Position numbers and translations under genes: made by a program. A stretch of DNA of 64,000 bases, from assembly GCF_001641265.1 (NCBI RefSeq), contig NW_020167522.1, positions 1,674,001-1,738,000 on the forward strand, read 5' to 3'. This document shows positions 1 through 11,371 of the stretch, one piece after another; position 1 is the first letter of the stretch, and each line of letters starts with the position of its first letter. The stretch comes from Pseudogymnoascus destructans. Lineage: Eukaryota > Ascomycota > Leotiomycetes > Thelebolales > Thelebolaceae. Under the pieces are notes generated by a model. It worked only from the letters and a program-made list of their open reading frames with translations, was not told the DNA's origin and ran no database searches.

Positions 1-437
1 TTCTATGGGATTCTCTTATGTCGACTACAGCTACCAAGCCTGGTTAGTCATGGAAAGTCTTGGAAAATGAGAGAACTACACTCCTTTAGCATAAATAGGA
101 TTGCCCTTTCCTTAAGAAAGGGCAAGCAGACAATACAGTAAATTGACTATCACATACTTCCACGTCTTTTCCAAGCTTCCAAGCATTGATCTTGTTACTC
201 CTTGTTTCTGAAAAGTCAGTGAAGTGCTAACCTCTAACTTATCCCTGAGTTCTCAGACTCAATATTTGTTACAACTTGTCTAAACCACTCCACTACATCA
301 TACACTTGATTGCTGCATTGTGGAATAGTCTAAGCTACGACCCTTTGGCTCTTTTTCTAAGACAGTGTGTTGTCTTAGTAAAATCATCCCCTTCCTTGGG
401 TGGCTAGATTCTCACATCTGGTGCACCCACCATTACA
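1..437 (-). repeat. Family A LTR, cut by window edge
   Basis: This is the start-side half of a family A long terminal repeat in reverse orientation. It ends with the complement of TGTAATGGTGGGTGCACC, the terminus shared with full copies at 4162-5097 and 27734-28669. No coding sequence is present. The other end and the target-site duplication lie outside the window, so solo LTR versus part of an element cannot be decided. Confidence 0.85.
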
Positions 438-537
438 CCCCCTAACTACTCGCCCATCCCATCTGTAGATTTCCCCCTCTCCCCTATAGGGCCTAGCCAG
501 CCCGTAATCTAGGAGGATGACAATGACACCAATGGCG

Positions 538-1113
538 CTACTACAGAGGTAATGTTCATAAGTTTTGTATGTGGATCCGGGCAGGGGCCCCTGTGTAGGC
601 TGGCTTGGCAATTTAGGCTGAAGTACTGATTTATTCCCACGCGTTACACGTTAGGAACGAGAGGATTGAATTCTGTAAAATAAAGAGTAGAGTAGGTACC
701 TAATTAACTATATAAAACTATACTATAAGCCTAGTACTCTGTGTGCATACCATTAGCAGCAATTACAGCTGCCATGCGTACAGGCATACTGTCAAGGAGA
801 GCGTCCAGCTCTTCTTGCCCAACTTTCTCCCATGCTTCTGCAACTGCTACATGGAGCTGGTCATAGGACATATATTCCGAAACTCCTAATTGAGGGAGCG
901 AAGGACTGCACACCGAAGCCGCTCATCGCGAGTAAGGTGAGGCATTGTAGTTGTTGAAGGAGTATATATTTCCTACATACAAATTATTATAGTAAAACAT
1001 TTTACACTTTTAAAAGATACTTGCAAGCATACACGTACCCATGCTCTTTCCCCTGTACAGTCCCCAATTTTTTCAGGATCCACATACAAAACTTATGAAC
1101 ATTACCTCCGTAG
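538..1113. repeat. 38-bp inverted repeat around a Tc1 relic
   Basis: Bases 538-577 and 1076-1113 are inverted copies differing at very few positions (core GGATCCACATACAAAACTT). Both can encode a peptide reading STYKTYEHYL, one on each strand. They are probably pieces of the same unrecognised decayed gene rather than element termini, because the enclosed Tc1 relic has no matching ends there. From 1114 to about 1500 the plus strand keeps codon-like sequence with repeated TAG stops, and I recognise no family in it. Confidence 0.5.
728..942 (-). pseudogene. Internally deleted Tc1/mariner transposase
   Basis: Read on the minus strand, the segment opens with MPHLTRDERLRCAVLRSL, which resembles the N-terminus of fungal Tc1-like (Ant1/impala group) transposases. 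It then passes almost directly to the extreme C-terminus, with SYDQLHVAVAEAWEKV and SMPVRMAAVIAANG, the usual ending of the DDE domain. The whole catalytic core, about 250 residues in the family, is missing. It is therefore a non-autonomous deletion derivative. I could not match terminal inverted repeats with certainty. Confidence 0.7.
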
Positions 1114-1725
1114 TGCTGCCCCTAGCATCGCCTATAGCGGTCAAAACCGTATGACCGCTAAGGACATGCTCTTTGTTATGCAGCTCTACATTGAGCAGTA
1201 GGCTGTATACAGCCACTAGTCTAACCGAGCATTTTAGAAGCAGATTGCCAAGCGCCTTATAGTAGACTTAGGCTTCTAAGTGCCTTGCGATGAGGGCTTC
1301 TAAGTGCCTCATTAAGGGCAGCAGGTGGTAAATCTGCCATTCGTTAGCCCTGCTGGTCGTTAGGGTTGATGGACAGGCATAGTGGTGTTGGCAGGGTATA
1401 GGCACCTTCGACTAGATATTGCCATATATGGCAATTTCTTGGCCTAGAGAGCCTAGCACTAATTTGGGAATAGAGGGGTAGGGGACCTAGTTACTGTCAC
1501 ACGCTAAAAGTGCAATAGTAATTCAGTTGCTAAATTGCTGTAATGAACACAATTATCCTACACCACCTATTTAAAATACACAACACTTAATAATGGTACA
1601 CTAGAAAAGCTTAACTGCAGCTGAATCTAATACTTTAGTTGATTAAGCTGTACTAGGAGTTTAATCAGGGCTTAGTGTTAGTACTATAACACATTGCATT
1701 AACAGAGGCTTGTCACATTCTTAAG

Positions 1726-2815
1726 CCTGCTAACAACAGCAGAAACTTTCGTATAAACAAGAGAATGTACTTCTTAAGTGGATTAAACAGTTAACAATTA
1801 GTGGCTATTTACTAGGGCATCGGTTGTTAAAGGAAATAGCTAAGGAACTTCGTATGAAATGGACCTACAATTTAGACAATGTGTCGCTTAGCTCCCCTAA
1901 ACTCCCACCACAGTATGCACTAGGTCGAGACTAGATTATACAATTTATTCTACAACATCCACATCTTACAGTTGCTATTAGGTGTCGTATTAAGTCTGTA
2001 CGAATAGACAGGGCAACAAAAGAAGTGCTTAACATGTGGTTTGATGCATATAAGAAAGTGGTTCAAGAGTGTAAAATCATGTAAGAGAACACATATAACA
2101 TAGATGAATCTGGATTCTTAATTATAACAATTTAATCAACTTGAATTATCCTTGATTCTACACTTTGTACAGAGCATCAAGCACATCCTAGCCATTAAGA
2201 GTAGATTTCTATAGTTGAGTGTATTTGCATAGATGGAACTATTCTTCTACCACTTAGGATTTTTAAAGGCAAGAACGTCATTCAAAATTGGATTCTAAAC
2301 CAAGTCCTTAAGCAATGGTTCTTCTTAACAAATACAAAGTGTTAGACAAGTAATCTTCATGGCTTAGAGTAGTTAAAACGTGTTTTTGAGCCTTTAACTT
2401 GTATAAAAGCAAATGGTTAATATTGCCTTCTTATTTGTAATAGTCATGACTCTTACATTAGTGGAAGCTTTATAGCTTACTGTCTTCAAAATCGAATTAT
2501 GCTCCTTATCCTCCCACCTTATACATCACACTTACTTCAACCGCTTGATGTTGCAATTTTCAGCTCATTAAAGAAGCAATTAACCACTACACTCTCCCAT
2601 CTTAACTAAGCTCAGCTTGTACGAATACAGAAGATTGAATGGATGGAGGCATATATACAAGCTTAGTCAGATGTCTACAATCACCACAATATTGAATCAG
2701 CATAGTGTAGAGCTGGGTTATTCCTATTAAACCCACAAGAGCGGTACAATGGTTTAAGAGGAACCCTATGAGTTTGAAAGACCTAAAACACCAACCTAGT
2801 TTGATATTTTTGATC
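1726..2815 (+). pseudogene. Decayed pogo/Fot1-type transposase
   Basis: Plus-strand frames spell an eroded transposase of the Tc5/CENP-B HTH plus DDE_1 type. An N-terminal stretch around 1730-1850 contains KLSYKQENVLLKWIKQL and GHRLLKEIAKEL. The first catalytic region reads YNIDESGFLI near 2098-2120. The third is recognisable as YTSHLLQPLDVAIFSSLKK near 2518-2575, and the segment ends with a FLLNPQERYNGLRGTL-like tail. There are many in-frame TAA and TAG stops and a strong A+T bias. Stops sit where CAG or CAA would be expected, which fits RIP-type decay. No terminal repeats were found. Confidence 0.75.
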
Positions 2816-2838
2816 AAGTCTTTGTGAATAGATTAATA

Positions 2839-3240
2839 CCATGCTAAAAATGACATCATGCCGCCCGTGATGCGCCACTAGAGGCTTAACTAGAGATATG
2901 TCGCAGACATATAATCAGGAAGAACACAATCAAGAAGGCTCGCAAATACAGGAATCCCAGATTTCAATCTCCCAATATCTATATGGTGCATGCAGCATAG
3001 TTCCTCACAACTCAAATAGCCTAGCAATTTCTCAGATCCGATCTTTGTCCAACTTGACCAACAACAACGCCCTACATACCGCGATCAACTCCCCTACTTC
3101 ACAGCTTAATACTCAACTAAGTAATATTAGCCCATGCAGTCTCAAGTTGGGCACGTCCAACAGCCTCCATTTCGTGTGGCGTCTTCCCAGCTTTATACCC
3201 AGCCCGAGACGACCCTATCTTTTGACAATGGTCACTTTAT
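2839..3240 (+). repeat. Duplicated segment, empty-site partner of 10361-11011
   Basis: From about 2876 to 3233 the sequence appears identical, base for base, to 10654-11011. It contains an open frame starting MSQTYNQEEHNQEGSQIQ, of unknown function and rich in Ser, Asn and Gln. Just upstream, 2839-2875 matches the flanks of the family B LTR at 10376 but without that LTR, so this copy preserves the pre-insertion site. Homology stops abruptly at 3234, where this copy runs into unrelated sequence. Confidence 0.8.
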
Positions 3241-4161
3241 AATTTTACATGGGTGATTTGTGGGCCATATTGTAAGGGTTTAGGTAGGCAACGTGCTAGA
3301 ACCGTAGGTGGGAGTCAGTGTAGTATTCAACAAACCAATCTCTAAGCCCCTTCTACTAGGGGGTTAGCTACCTTTTTCTATTCCTCCATAGTTGGGCCCC
3401 TACGGTGGTGCTTGGGGTTGAACCCCCGCCGTCTCGTAACAAGCCGGGGCCGGGCATTGCACCCCAACAGCTATTAGGGCCTAATGGATGCCTTAGGCCA
3501 TCAGGCCCCAGTAGCGTTCTCAGGCAGCCTTGTGACCTCAGGCCACCTAGGGTGCCATAGTGGGTCCTTAGGCACGGTGTCCCTGACATGGACCCATGGT
3601 CGCCCCCACCTGTGACACATATGATGCTTGCCAGACCAGTCCAGGACTAGTTGCCCAGTACAATACCTCCACCATAACAGTATTCAACACTATGATAGGC
3701 CTCTCAAGTAATATCCATGGCACCAAATATCCTTCAAAACTGAGCTAATAAACTAAGTGCTCTATGAGAGAGTATGGAAATAGCTGTACAGTATCGTCAT
3801 TATGACAGGTAGGCTGTGCACTGGGTACTCACGAGTCAAGCAGTTGAATTTTTACTCACCCAGCTGAGTTACTCACTCATGTCCCGAGTATTGTTGAATG
3901 AGGATTACTCACTTGCTGAGTACCTAGTATGGGTCTTGGCAACTCAGTTATATCACATGTTTCATTAGCCGTTACTTATGTTAAAAACGAGGTGCGACTT
4001 CATTGATCAAGACGCCATAACTCCATAACTCCATTCCCATATTGTTGATGTCCTATTCCACACTATAACCTTTGGCCTTTAGGTACCAGGTTACCAGAAG
4101 GTTGCCAGAACTCATCTGACCTTTATTCCTGGGTGAGAGACATTTCCATCGATTAAGCCCA
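3241..4161. other. Stretch with no recognised gene
   Basis: No convincing coding region was found. Bases 3390-3600 are G+C rich compared with the surroundings. Bases 3826-3945 hold several copies of ACTCACCCAGCTGAGTAAC-like sequence, also seen at 39892-39935. That suggests the subterminal region of a hAT-type element, but no transposase accompanies it. Confidence 0.4.
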
Positions 4162-5097
4162 TGTCATACTGACATTCGTTGCACTCAGTTTGCTATCAAA
4201 CTCAAGAGCAAACTTAGAAATCTCCTCCTCAAACCTACAAGTCACCATACATATCTTGGCTTATCACACCAACAACAGAAGCAATACTACTCAACGATTG
4301 CTGCAAACTCTTCTACTACATCTGTTTATGCTACATACATCACGGCATATCATTTGGACACTCATTGAACAAGTTATTAAGAAAATCTCCTCCTTAAGGG
4401 GGTGGGCCAATACTACCACATGGCATATCTCTACCAACTAGAGGCCTAGGAACATGAACGATAGCTCTAGAAGCTTCTACAACCCTCTATGATTCATTAC
4501 ACGTCATCGCTCCTTAGTTACCCACAAGATTGGTTAAGTTATGACATAATTTGTCTATAGGTACTCTGACCTTGGACCTCCTTTTCACTTCCTATAGGCT
4601 AGGAACCCAAGAGATGGTTCTATGGGATTCTCTTACGTTCACTACATGATTAGCAAGCTAGTTGTGGGTCGCACTTGATTTCTAATACATTTACCAAGCC
4701 TGGTTAGTCATGGAAAGTCATGGAAAATGAGAGAACTACACTCCTTTGGCATAAATAGGATTGCCCTTTCCTTAAGAAAGGGCAAGCAGACAATACAGTA
4801 AATCGACTAGCACATACTTCTACGTCTTTTCCAAGCTTCCAAGCATTGATCTTGTTATTCTCTGTTTTTGAAAAGTCAGTGAGGTGCTAACCTCTGACTT
4901 GCCCCTGAGTTCTCAGACTCAACATTTGTTGCAACTTGTCTAAACCACTTCACCACATCATACACCTGATTGCTGCGTTGTGGAATAGTCTAAGCTACAA
5001 CCCTTTGGCTCTGTTTCCTAAGACAGTGTGTTGTCTTAGTAAATTCATCCCTTCCTTGGGTGGCTAGATTCTCATATCTGGTGCACCCACCATTACA
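4162..5097 (-). repeat. Family A solo LTR, 936 bp, TSD GCCCA
   Basis: This is a complete LTR in reverse orientation. It begins TGTCATACTGACA (complement of the family end) and finishes at CCATTACA. It is flanked by perfect 5-bp direct repeats, GCCCA at 4157-4161 and at 5098-5102. The interior has no gag or pol sequence, so it is a solo LTR left after recombination. Open frames inside it recur in every copy and are not genes. Confidence 0.95.
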
Positions 5098-5120
5098 GCC
5101 CACAGCTCTATGATTAAACA

Positions 5121-5625
5121 TCATATCCTGAAACACTGAACCAATATCATACTCTTAGCCTGAATTGTCACTCTCTTCATATGAATAGCAAGGAGGTTTG
5201 TCACTATAACTGTTAGTATGTCCCTGTCACTATGTTTAAACATCATACTCTCAAATTCTCGAATGAGGAAGCATTCAGTAGCTTCCTAATGAGCTAGGAT
5301 AGCAGATTGCTGGAAGCGAAGATTGGACTTGAAGTCTTCTGCGATTTCCCTAACAAGACGCTGGAATGGGAACTTTGGGATAATTAGGCTAGTATCAAGT
5401 TGCTATCTTCTGATATCGCGGAGAGCCTTGGTGCCCAGATGTTTATTAGAGAGTTCTGGTAATCCTCTGGTAATTCTCTGGTAATTCTCTTACCAGACTT
5501 TGCGCAGCGCGTGGCCTTCTGAGCATGATTGTTGCTAGCTTGAGATGAGCGAACTGGAGCTTTTCTTGCTGTGCCCACGGCCTTTTCCTTTCCCTTTCCA
5601 CCAAGCCCAGAGCCAGCCCGTAATC
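5121..5625 (-). pseudogene. Broken histone H3-family gene
   Basis: On the minus strand the core reads GTKALRDIRR, then IIPKFPFQRLVREIAEDF, then SNLRFQQSAILAH, then EATECFLIREFE. After a good intron at 5204-5248 (GTATGA...TACTAACAGTTATAG) it continues TNLLAIHMKRVTIQAK. This follows the histone H3 fold (ALREIRRYQ, LPFQRLVREIA, TNLCAIHAKRVTIQ) in order and at correct spacing. Upstream is a basic tail (GGKGKEKAVGTARKAP), probably joined through a second intron starting GTAAGA near 5491. Two in-frame TAG stops (5403-5405, 5286-5288) break it. The IPK before LPF and the odd tail suggest a divergent variant (H3-like or CenH3-like) rather than canonical H3. Function today is unlikely. Confidence 0.75.
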
Positions 5626-5685
5626 CAAGTGTAAAACCTGTTAACTGTGAGTAATAAGAACCATATAGAGTTATAACCTAAAAGC

Positions 5686-6255
5686 CTACCAGAATTTATG
5701 AGCTACCCGTCCAGGAGTATGGCTACCCCATGCCCGTAAGCTCCAGTTGAACTTATCATACTCGTAAGTAAGTCGGGTCTGTGGGCGTTGAGTTGTATAT
5801 AACTGTCGTAAGAGCCACCGATGGTATCGACGACGGCGATTATGCCGAATAACCAGAACAGTAGCACAAGTAGCAATCGCAATCAGTTCTAGGTCTTTGG
5901 TATTAGACATTAGATGTAATTACTATAACTACCTCTGAATTGAAGTAATATAGTAGCTACGTCGCAAAGATATTTTATAACGAAAGTGGTGGTCGAATAG
6001 GGGTAATTTGCAGTGGTGGCAGTCGCAAAAGGGTACATATAGGGTCTCCCATTTACATATATATTTGTATGGCAATAGACGTACCGTGATATATCTTTTT
6101 ACAGCAGCCACCACCACTCCCCCCACCTGCCCAGTTCCAAAGCACTTACTGAAGTAGAAAAATTTATCAAAGGCCAGTATTCTACAGAGGGAACAAAGGG
6201 TTCTAGTCACATAGGGGACTACAAAGGGAACGCCGTAGGGGGTATGGCCAGAATG
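5686..6255 (-). mobile_element. PIF/Harbinger 5' end fragment
   Basis: Bases 5951-6255 are repeated at 53606-53930 and, inverted, at about 24940-25260, where they lie upstream of a Harbinger transposase. The minus-strand frame at 5686-5910 (MSNTKDLELIAIATCATVLV, then an Arg-rich RHNRRRRYHRWLLRQL stretch) looks like the basic N-terminal region of such a transposase. The rest of the gene is missing, truncated at about 5686. This is inferred to be the 5' untranslated and N-terminal part of an element whose catalytic exons are lost. Confidence 0.6.
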
Positions 6256-6429
6256 GGAGAATTACATACAATTTACTAGTAATTTCCCATGTCATGTCAT
6301 AGGTGAACTCATGAAAATCATGAAGATCATAACTTTTCAAAGCCTCGATTCCAACTCATTTTAGAATTGCCCATTTAGGCCTTACAGTGGACTACAGTAA
6401 GCACTAAACAGGGTTATGTATACTCTAAT

Positions 6430-8070
6430 ACTAATATATTCTAGCATCCTCTCTCCAAACCCTCTCTTTTCGCGGTCGGCCGTGGGGAATTCGGGTGACC
6501 AGAGGGTCACAGACTCCTCCCGAGGTGTTAGGGTCTACGAGAAGACCCTCGACAGATATCGGAGGCAGAGGCAGTTGATACTGCCTCTGCCAGCACACAG
6601 CAGACAACTCTGTCGGAAGAAAGGGAGTCAATTGACTCCCTTGTTAAAAGATAAGAGCCATGGCGTGCCCACAAGGCAAGCCATTCTCTTGGTATCGACG
6701 GCAAGAACAAGTTCTTGCCATCAGGTCAACGAGGTAGATCCTTCCATCTGGCTGGACTACCCGTGCCTCCGTTGGTGAGGACATCTGGAGCCCGTTGCAA
6801 CGGGCCCAGTTCCTCCCATCCTCTACCAACCCGGTGATGAGAGGAGGCCATTGCCCTTGGCAATGGCCTCCATAGCCAAAAGAGAGCGCTCGGCACGCTG
6901 GGCCATCACCCGGTGCCAAAGCACATCGAGAAGCTCCACAATTGGGAGCTCTCGATCCGTGCGGATGAGCTTGTTAAAGCTCTCTGCAATATTTGACTTA
7001 TCATGGCCATATCGACGGCCACAAAACTTTGCTAGAGTCCACTGTTCAGGCTCAGCACCACAAAGGTAAGCTGAGGCTTTGGGCTTTAAAGCCCGAAGCT
7101 CCTCCAAAAGACTGTTGAATTGGGCCACAGTTGTGGACCGAGCAATTTTCCAGAAGAGGGGCAGAAGTCCCCTCCCAAAGCGCTCTGAGAAGTTCTCAGA
7201 GAGGTGGCGACAGCAATGAGCTATCGCCACCTGCGGAGAGAGAGTTCTCTCTGCAATAAGAAGCCCCTTGTCTCTATCAGAGACAAGGGTGCTCGGCTCG
7301 TTTACGAGCTCTGGGAGGGACTACTTGAGGTGGTTCAAAAACCACTCCCAAGAGTTCACGTTTTCTGACTCAGCCACTGCCCAGGCAAGTGGCACAATGT
7401 GGCTGTTAGCATCAATGCCAATGGCCACAAGAAGAGTCAAGATGAAACGGGCCTTTAAGAAGGTCCCGTCCACCGTGACAAGCCGGCGGGAGGCTTGGAA
7501 AGTGGCCCTGCTTTCAGCAGGGCACACAAAGATCCGTTGAAATCGGTCGTGTCGATCTTGAACGAGATCAACATGAACTCCTGGAGCAGACGCTTCCAGG
7601 AGGTGCTTATATGAGGGCAAAAGTTGAAAGCTATGCCTCTGCACTCCAATATCTCCTACGAGAAGGCATAGCAAAGATTGCTGTGCCCTCCCATAGAGTA
7701 TCTCCTCCGCAAATCGAACATGGAGGAGATCAACAATCTCCCTTGGTGTGGTCTTTTTGGACACCCGTAGGTGTCTCGAGACTACGCCATCCAGCCATTC
7801 TTTGAGGAGGAGGCAAACTTCCGCTGCCCCCTCCCCACGCAAGTGTGTGTCCCCCAAATGACGACGAGCTTCCATTGCTCATCGTCAGGGCTTGCTTGGA
7901 CACGCCAGGCACAGCCCTCCTTGGGACAAACAGCTTTGTCCCTCCTCTGGGGCCACCAGGAGAACTTCTCCTTGACGGCCCAGTCACCCAGGGTGCGGGA
8001 CTAAGCGTCCAAGTTGAGGAACTCGCTACCGTCGACAGGGGCAGCGAGTTCGGGTAGCGAAGCCATTGTA
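6430..8070 (-). pseudogene. MULE transposase, broken
   Basis: The minus strand encodes a Mutator-like transposase in pieces. First comes a CPKEGCAWRVQAS zinc-binding DNA-binding region (about 7880-7990). The MULE catalytic domain follows with VTVDGTFLKARF and NSHIVPLAWAVAESEN (7321-7500). The second acidic region is LVSDRDKG (about 7260), followed by RYGHDKSNIAESFNKL. A SWIM zinc finger reads CSCRRYQENGLPCGHAM (about 6655-6710). A basic RGRP-type tail follows, but no CCHC knuckle. Breaks are TAG at 8001-8003, a frameshift near 7860, TAG at 7321-7323, a frameshift near 6850 and a stop near 6640. Both TAG codons sit where CAG is likely. The element ends were not identified. Confidence 0.85.
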
Positions 8071-8492
8071 GGAGGAGTTTGTGCCTCGCGCGAGGGCTTC
8101 CGAGGGGGTTTCGAGGGGGTCGGAAGAGGGAGGGAGCCTGGGAGGTATCAGTGGGGTTCTGTGGTGGAGGGGAGGAAGGGAAGGGGGAGGAGGTTTGGGT
8201 GTCTCAATTGACCCCCGACTTACCATGCAATTGGGGTGGTATATTGCCAGCTCAATTGCTTCAAAAAGGCCATATGAGAGCACGTACTCTCAAATGAGAG
8301 TATGCCTCTCATTGGCTCTTTAACCTTTCCAAAGGAGGGTTCGCGGCCGACTGGGTAGATGGAGTTTTCTTACTAGTTTACTGGGTATGTGGAGTTTTTG
8401 CCCTTTCTTTTAACCAAATCTCCAACCATTCCTCGTAATCCCTTCTGTATGTTAGCAGTGCAGGCTATAGAGAATGCATGCATTATTCTTAC

Positions 8493-9692
8493 TTAATGAA
8501 ACCCTGGTGGAAGAATTGATATTCCACCAGCTTCCGAAGAGGTCATCCTAAGCACTGCTGTGGTTATTTTGTGCAGGGGCATAAGGCTCTTCAGTTGCAA
8601 ACGGCTGCCATTGCTGTCTGTAGGGATTGAAGTGGCAGTCGACTGTCGGAGTACCAATAACTGTTCCATGCACCTATATAGTCTATTGATGGTTTTTCTA
8701 TTGCCACAGTTGAGAAGCTGGCGAACACAGTACAGATTAGCTGCAATGAGGCAATGATGTAGGTAGGACATCTGGCTCTAGTAGAAAATCAAAGTCTTGG
8801 TAAGTGCCTTTTAGAGTTCCAAGCCACCTAATCCATTCTTTGGTGAGGTGGGCGCCTTTCTGATCTCGGGCCAGAGGATATTCAACAGTCCCAATATTAC
8901 CTTCTGTTAGCAGGGCCCTGTACATGTATAGGAATGGGTTCATTTACCAGGCTTTGATTCTGGCGTACCAGTTAGAAACCACTCGTATTTCACACATAAC
9001 CTTGCCACTGCAACGTGGATCTGCGTCAAGGAATTGCGGACCTTATGCCCTTCATCTAGGATGACGGTGTGGAAAACTCCCTTCCATTTACTTGTCCACT
9101 CCAAAGGTTGGATAGGCCTATCTTCGTCACCTGGTTGACGACGGGGCTTCTCGAGAGTTCTTGCAGAAAGTGTGTCATATGACATGAGGATTACCATCTT
9201 GGCAGCCATCTTATTGTTCATGTCAAAGATATACTGGAGAACTTGAGGACTCTCCACAGAGTCATCATCTGAGTAGTCATTGTCTCTTAATAAAGCTTTA
9301 TTGTAGTCAGTTTGATAGGCTTCCTCTGTACATGTATAGACCAAGTCTGGTTCCATAATTGGCATTGTAGACCCGTTGGCATTAGACTGTGATTGAGGGA
9401 CCCAAGCACGCTCGTTGTCGTCATTGGCATTATACTGGGTATAGTAATCTTCTGGCTGATTTCATGTTAGTGAAGGAGGTAGCACATAGGGTCGAGTGTT
9501 ACTTGACTCAATATCTAGAACAGGAAGCTGTAGAAGTTGTCTCCAGGTGGCCTCAGCCCGGTTCATCTGGTTGGTCTGATGTGTAACATGCCTCCAAAGA
9601 TTTGCCCCATAAACTGGCCACCTAGGTCTACGCTGGCGATTTGGATTACCGAAATCCTCTGCTGTATATTTTGCATTTGGGTCTGAGGTCAT
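8493..9692 (-). pseudogene. SNF2-family helicase fragment
   Basis: On the minus strand, 8940-9365 carries AKMVILMSYDTLSARTLE, then WKGVFHTVILDEGHKVRN with the DEGH form of Walker B, then TQIHVAVARLCVKYEWFLTG followed by TP. This is SNF2/SWI2 ATPase motifs II and III. The next frames, 8737-8943 and 8493-8771, continue with a frameshift near 8750 and resemble the region before the helicase C-terminal domain (LMPLHKITTAV). Walker A and the C-terminal lobe are not visible. Bases 9462-9692 may hold the upstream part. It is probably inactive, and its relation to neighbouring transposons is unknown. Confidence 0.6.
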
Positions 9693-9699
9693 TGCTGTA

Positions 9700-10375
9700 T
9701 GTGGTGGTTGATTTTATAAATCCCAATTTTTATAAGGGTTATAAGTAAGAGCCGCATCATGAACAGTCAAATTGGAAGTCTAGGTGTTGGAGAGTAGGCC
9801 GTGGGCGCTGGGATACGGTGGTATTTGGCCCTATAATCCACTACGGCATCCCAGGATCTCCGACCGGTGCTGGAAACCACCACAGTCTCAACTGGGGTTT
9901 CAGCTCTGAAGCCACCAGAATAGGGGGCTTTTGGGGGGTCGAAGCAGAACCTCCGAAAGGCCTACAAATAGCCACGTAGGCCCATTAGATAGTGTAGTTA
10001 ATCAATCGATCTTATTTTGCTATAGTAAGCTATATACTGTGTGAAAACTCCTGCCCCGTTGCACCCATGAGAAGTCCCGACCACTGGAGAAACCACATGA
10101 TTTGTGTGTGATCCCGTACCACGGTACTTCCTGTTCCAACACTAGGCTTGGCGACTGTCAGTCATGTGACTTTGCTAGACCATCATGCGCGTATTTTGCA
10201 ATTCTTGGATTGATACACCCCATTACGAACTATGCACTTAGACTACAATGTGTTGGTGTCTATAACCAGTATATAGGAGTTTACTATCGGTACCCCCCCT
10301 TACCACCTTCCCCCTCTGAACATGTACAGAAGAGAGGCTAATTCCAGAGTTGTAGGATCAATACCATGCCAAAGA
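9700..10375. other. No recognised gene
   Basis: No supported coding region. The stretch 10000-10200 (a CTATAGTAAGCTATATACTG run, then a GCCCCGTTGC stretch) resembles 39960-40100 in arrangement, so both may be subterminal sequence of one dispersed element. The segment 10361-10375 is the left flank of the family B insertion that follows. Confidence 0.35.
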
Positions 10376-10621
10376 TGTAAGTACACAGGGCACCCAGCTC
10401 ACAGTAATAGCATATGAGAGTGCGAGTCGGAGGCTAAATGGATGCTATCCTATAGGTCTACTATGACGGATACAAAAAAAATGAAGGGGGAACCCCGTGA
10501 GTCAATTCCCTCAAGTACCCAAAACCCATCCGACTCGGTTAGCCCACCCAAATGATCACACGTGACCCGCAGCTACTCAGAGTCTGCTCCTTAGACTGAG
10601 AGATGAAAAGGTATCCTTACA
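10376..10621 (-). repeat. Family B solo LTR, 246 bp, TSD AAAGA
   Basis: The short LTR begins TGTAAGTACACAGGG and ends GTATCCTTACA. It is flanked by AAAGA at 10371-10375 and at 10622-10626. The locus without insertion is preserved at 2839-2875, which independently confirms the boundaries. There is no coding capacity. Confidence 0.95.
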
Positions 10622-10653
10622 AAAGACGACATCATGCTGCCCGAGACGCGCCA

Positions 10654-11371
10654 CTAGAGGCTTAACTAGAGATATGTCGCAGACATATAATCAGGAAGAA
10701 CACAATCAAGAAGGCTCGCAAATACAGGAATCCCAGATTTCAATCTCCCAATATCTATATGGTGCATGCAGCATAGTTCCTCACAACTCAAATAGCCTAG
10801 CAATTTCTCAGATCCGATCTTTGTCCAACTTGACCAACAACAACGCCCTACATACCGCGATCAACTCCCCTACTTCACAGCTTAATACTCAACTAAGTAA
10901 TATTAGCCCATGCAGTCTCAAGTTGGGCACGTCCAACAGCCTCCATTTCGTGTGGCGTCTTCCCAGCTTTATACCCAGCCCGAGACGACCCTATCTTTTG
11001 ACAATGGTCACTTCAATAGACCTCAACTACTTCAGAATGACTCTAGCCTGCAAGGTGCAACTGCTACAACCTCAACCCTGCAACATAGTGGTCGAAGTAG
11101 TAATTCTACAAGGTCAACCAATTCCTTGCCAGTCTACAAACCTGCTACGAAGCGTATGAGACCCAACAACTATGGGTCTCTTGATGGTAATAGTGAGCTC
11201 TTCCGGCAGGCAGGTAACCATGGCAAAATCTTTGACAATGAAGAAGTTGGACCCAGAGATCCGACGACTTACCCTTCATTATGGGCAGGCTACTGACAAG
11301 GAGCTCGAAACTATAGTAAATGGGGCTAACCTTCCATTGATTTCGACGAGAATTTTGCATTACAAGAGTAG
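10654..11371 (+). pseudogene. Unrecognised gene, 5' part
   Basis: An open frame from 10674 (MSQTYNQEEHNQEGSQIQ...) shifts near 10910 into a second frame that is polar and Ser/Thr/Asn rich. It continues to MAKSLTMKKLDPEIRRLTLH and DKELETIVNGANLPL before a family C LTR cuts in at 11372. I do not recognise the family. The first 358 bp are identical to 2876-3233. It may be an accessory or DNA-binding protein of a DNA transposon, but that is only a guess from context. Confidence 0.45.

Noticed and set aside
384..611. 75-codon minus-strand frame
   Set aside because: Half of it is LTR sequence and the rest is one arm of the 38-bp inverted repeat; no protein is supported.
3368..3589. Minus-strand frame in the GC-rich stretch
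   Set aside because: Composition-driven, no similarity that I recognise, and no gene-like neighbours.
4190..4441. Recurrent 60-120-codon frames in family A LTRs (also 28390, 38647, 39082, 49142, 55972)
   Set aside because: They occur in every LTR copy, have no conserved motif and are often broken; they are by-products of the repeat.
8014..8323. Several overlapping Gly/Arg-rich frames
   Set aside because: They lie in a purine-rich stretch upstream of the MULE and overlap in all frames without any domain.
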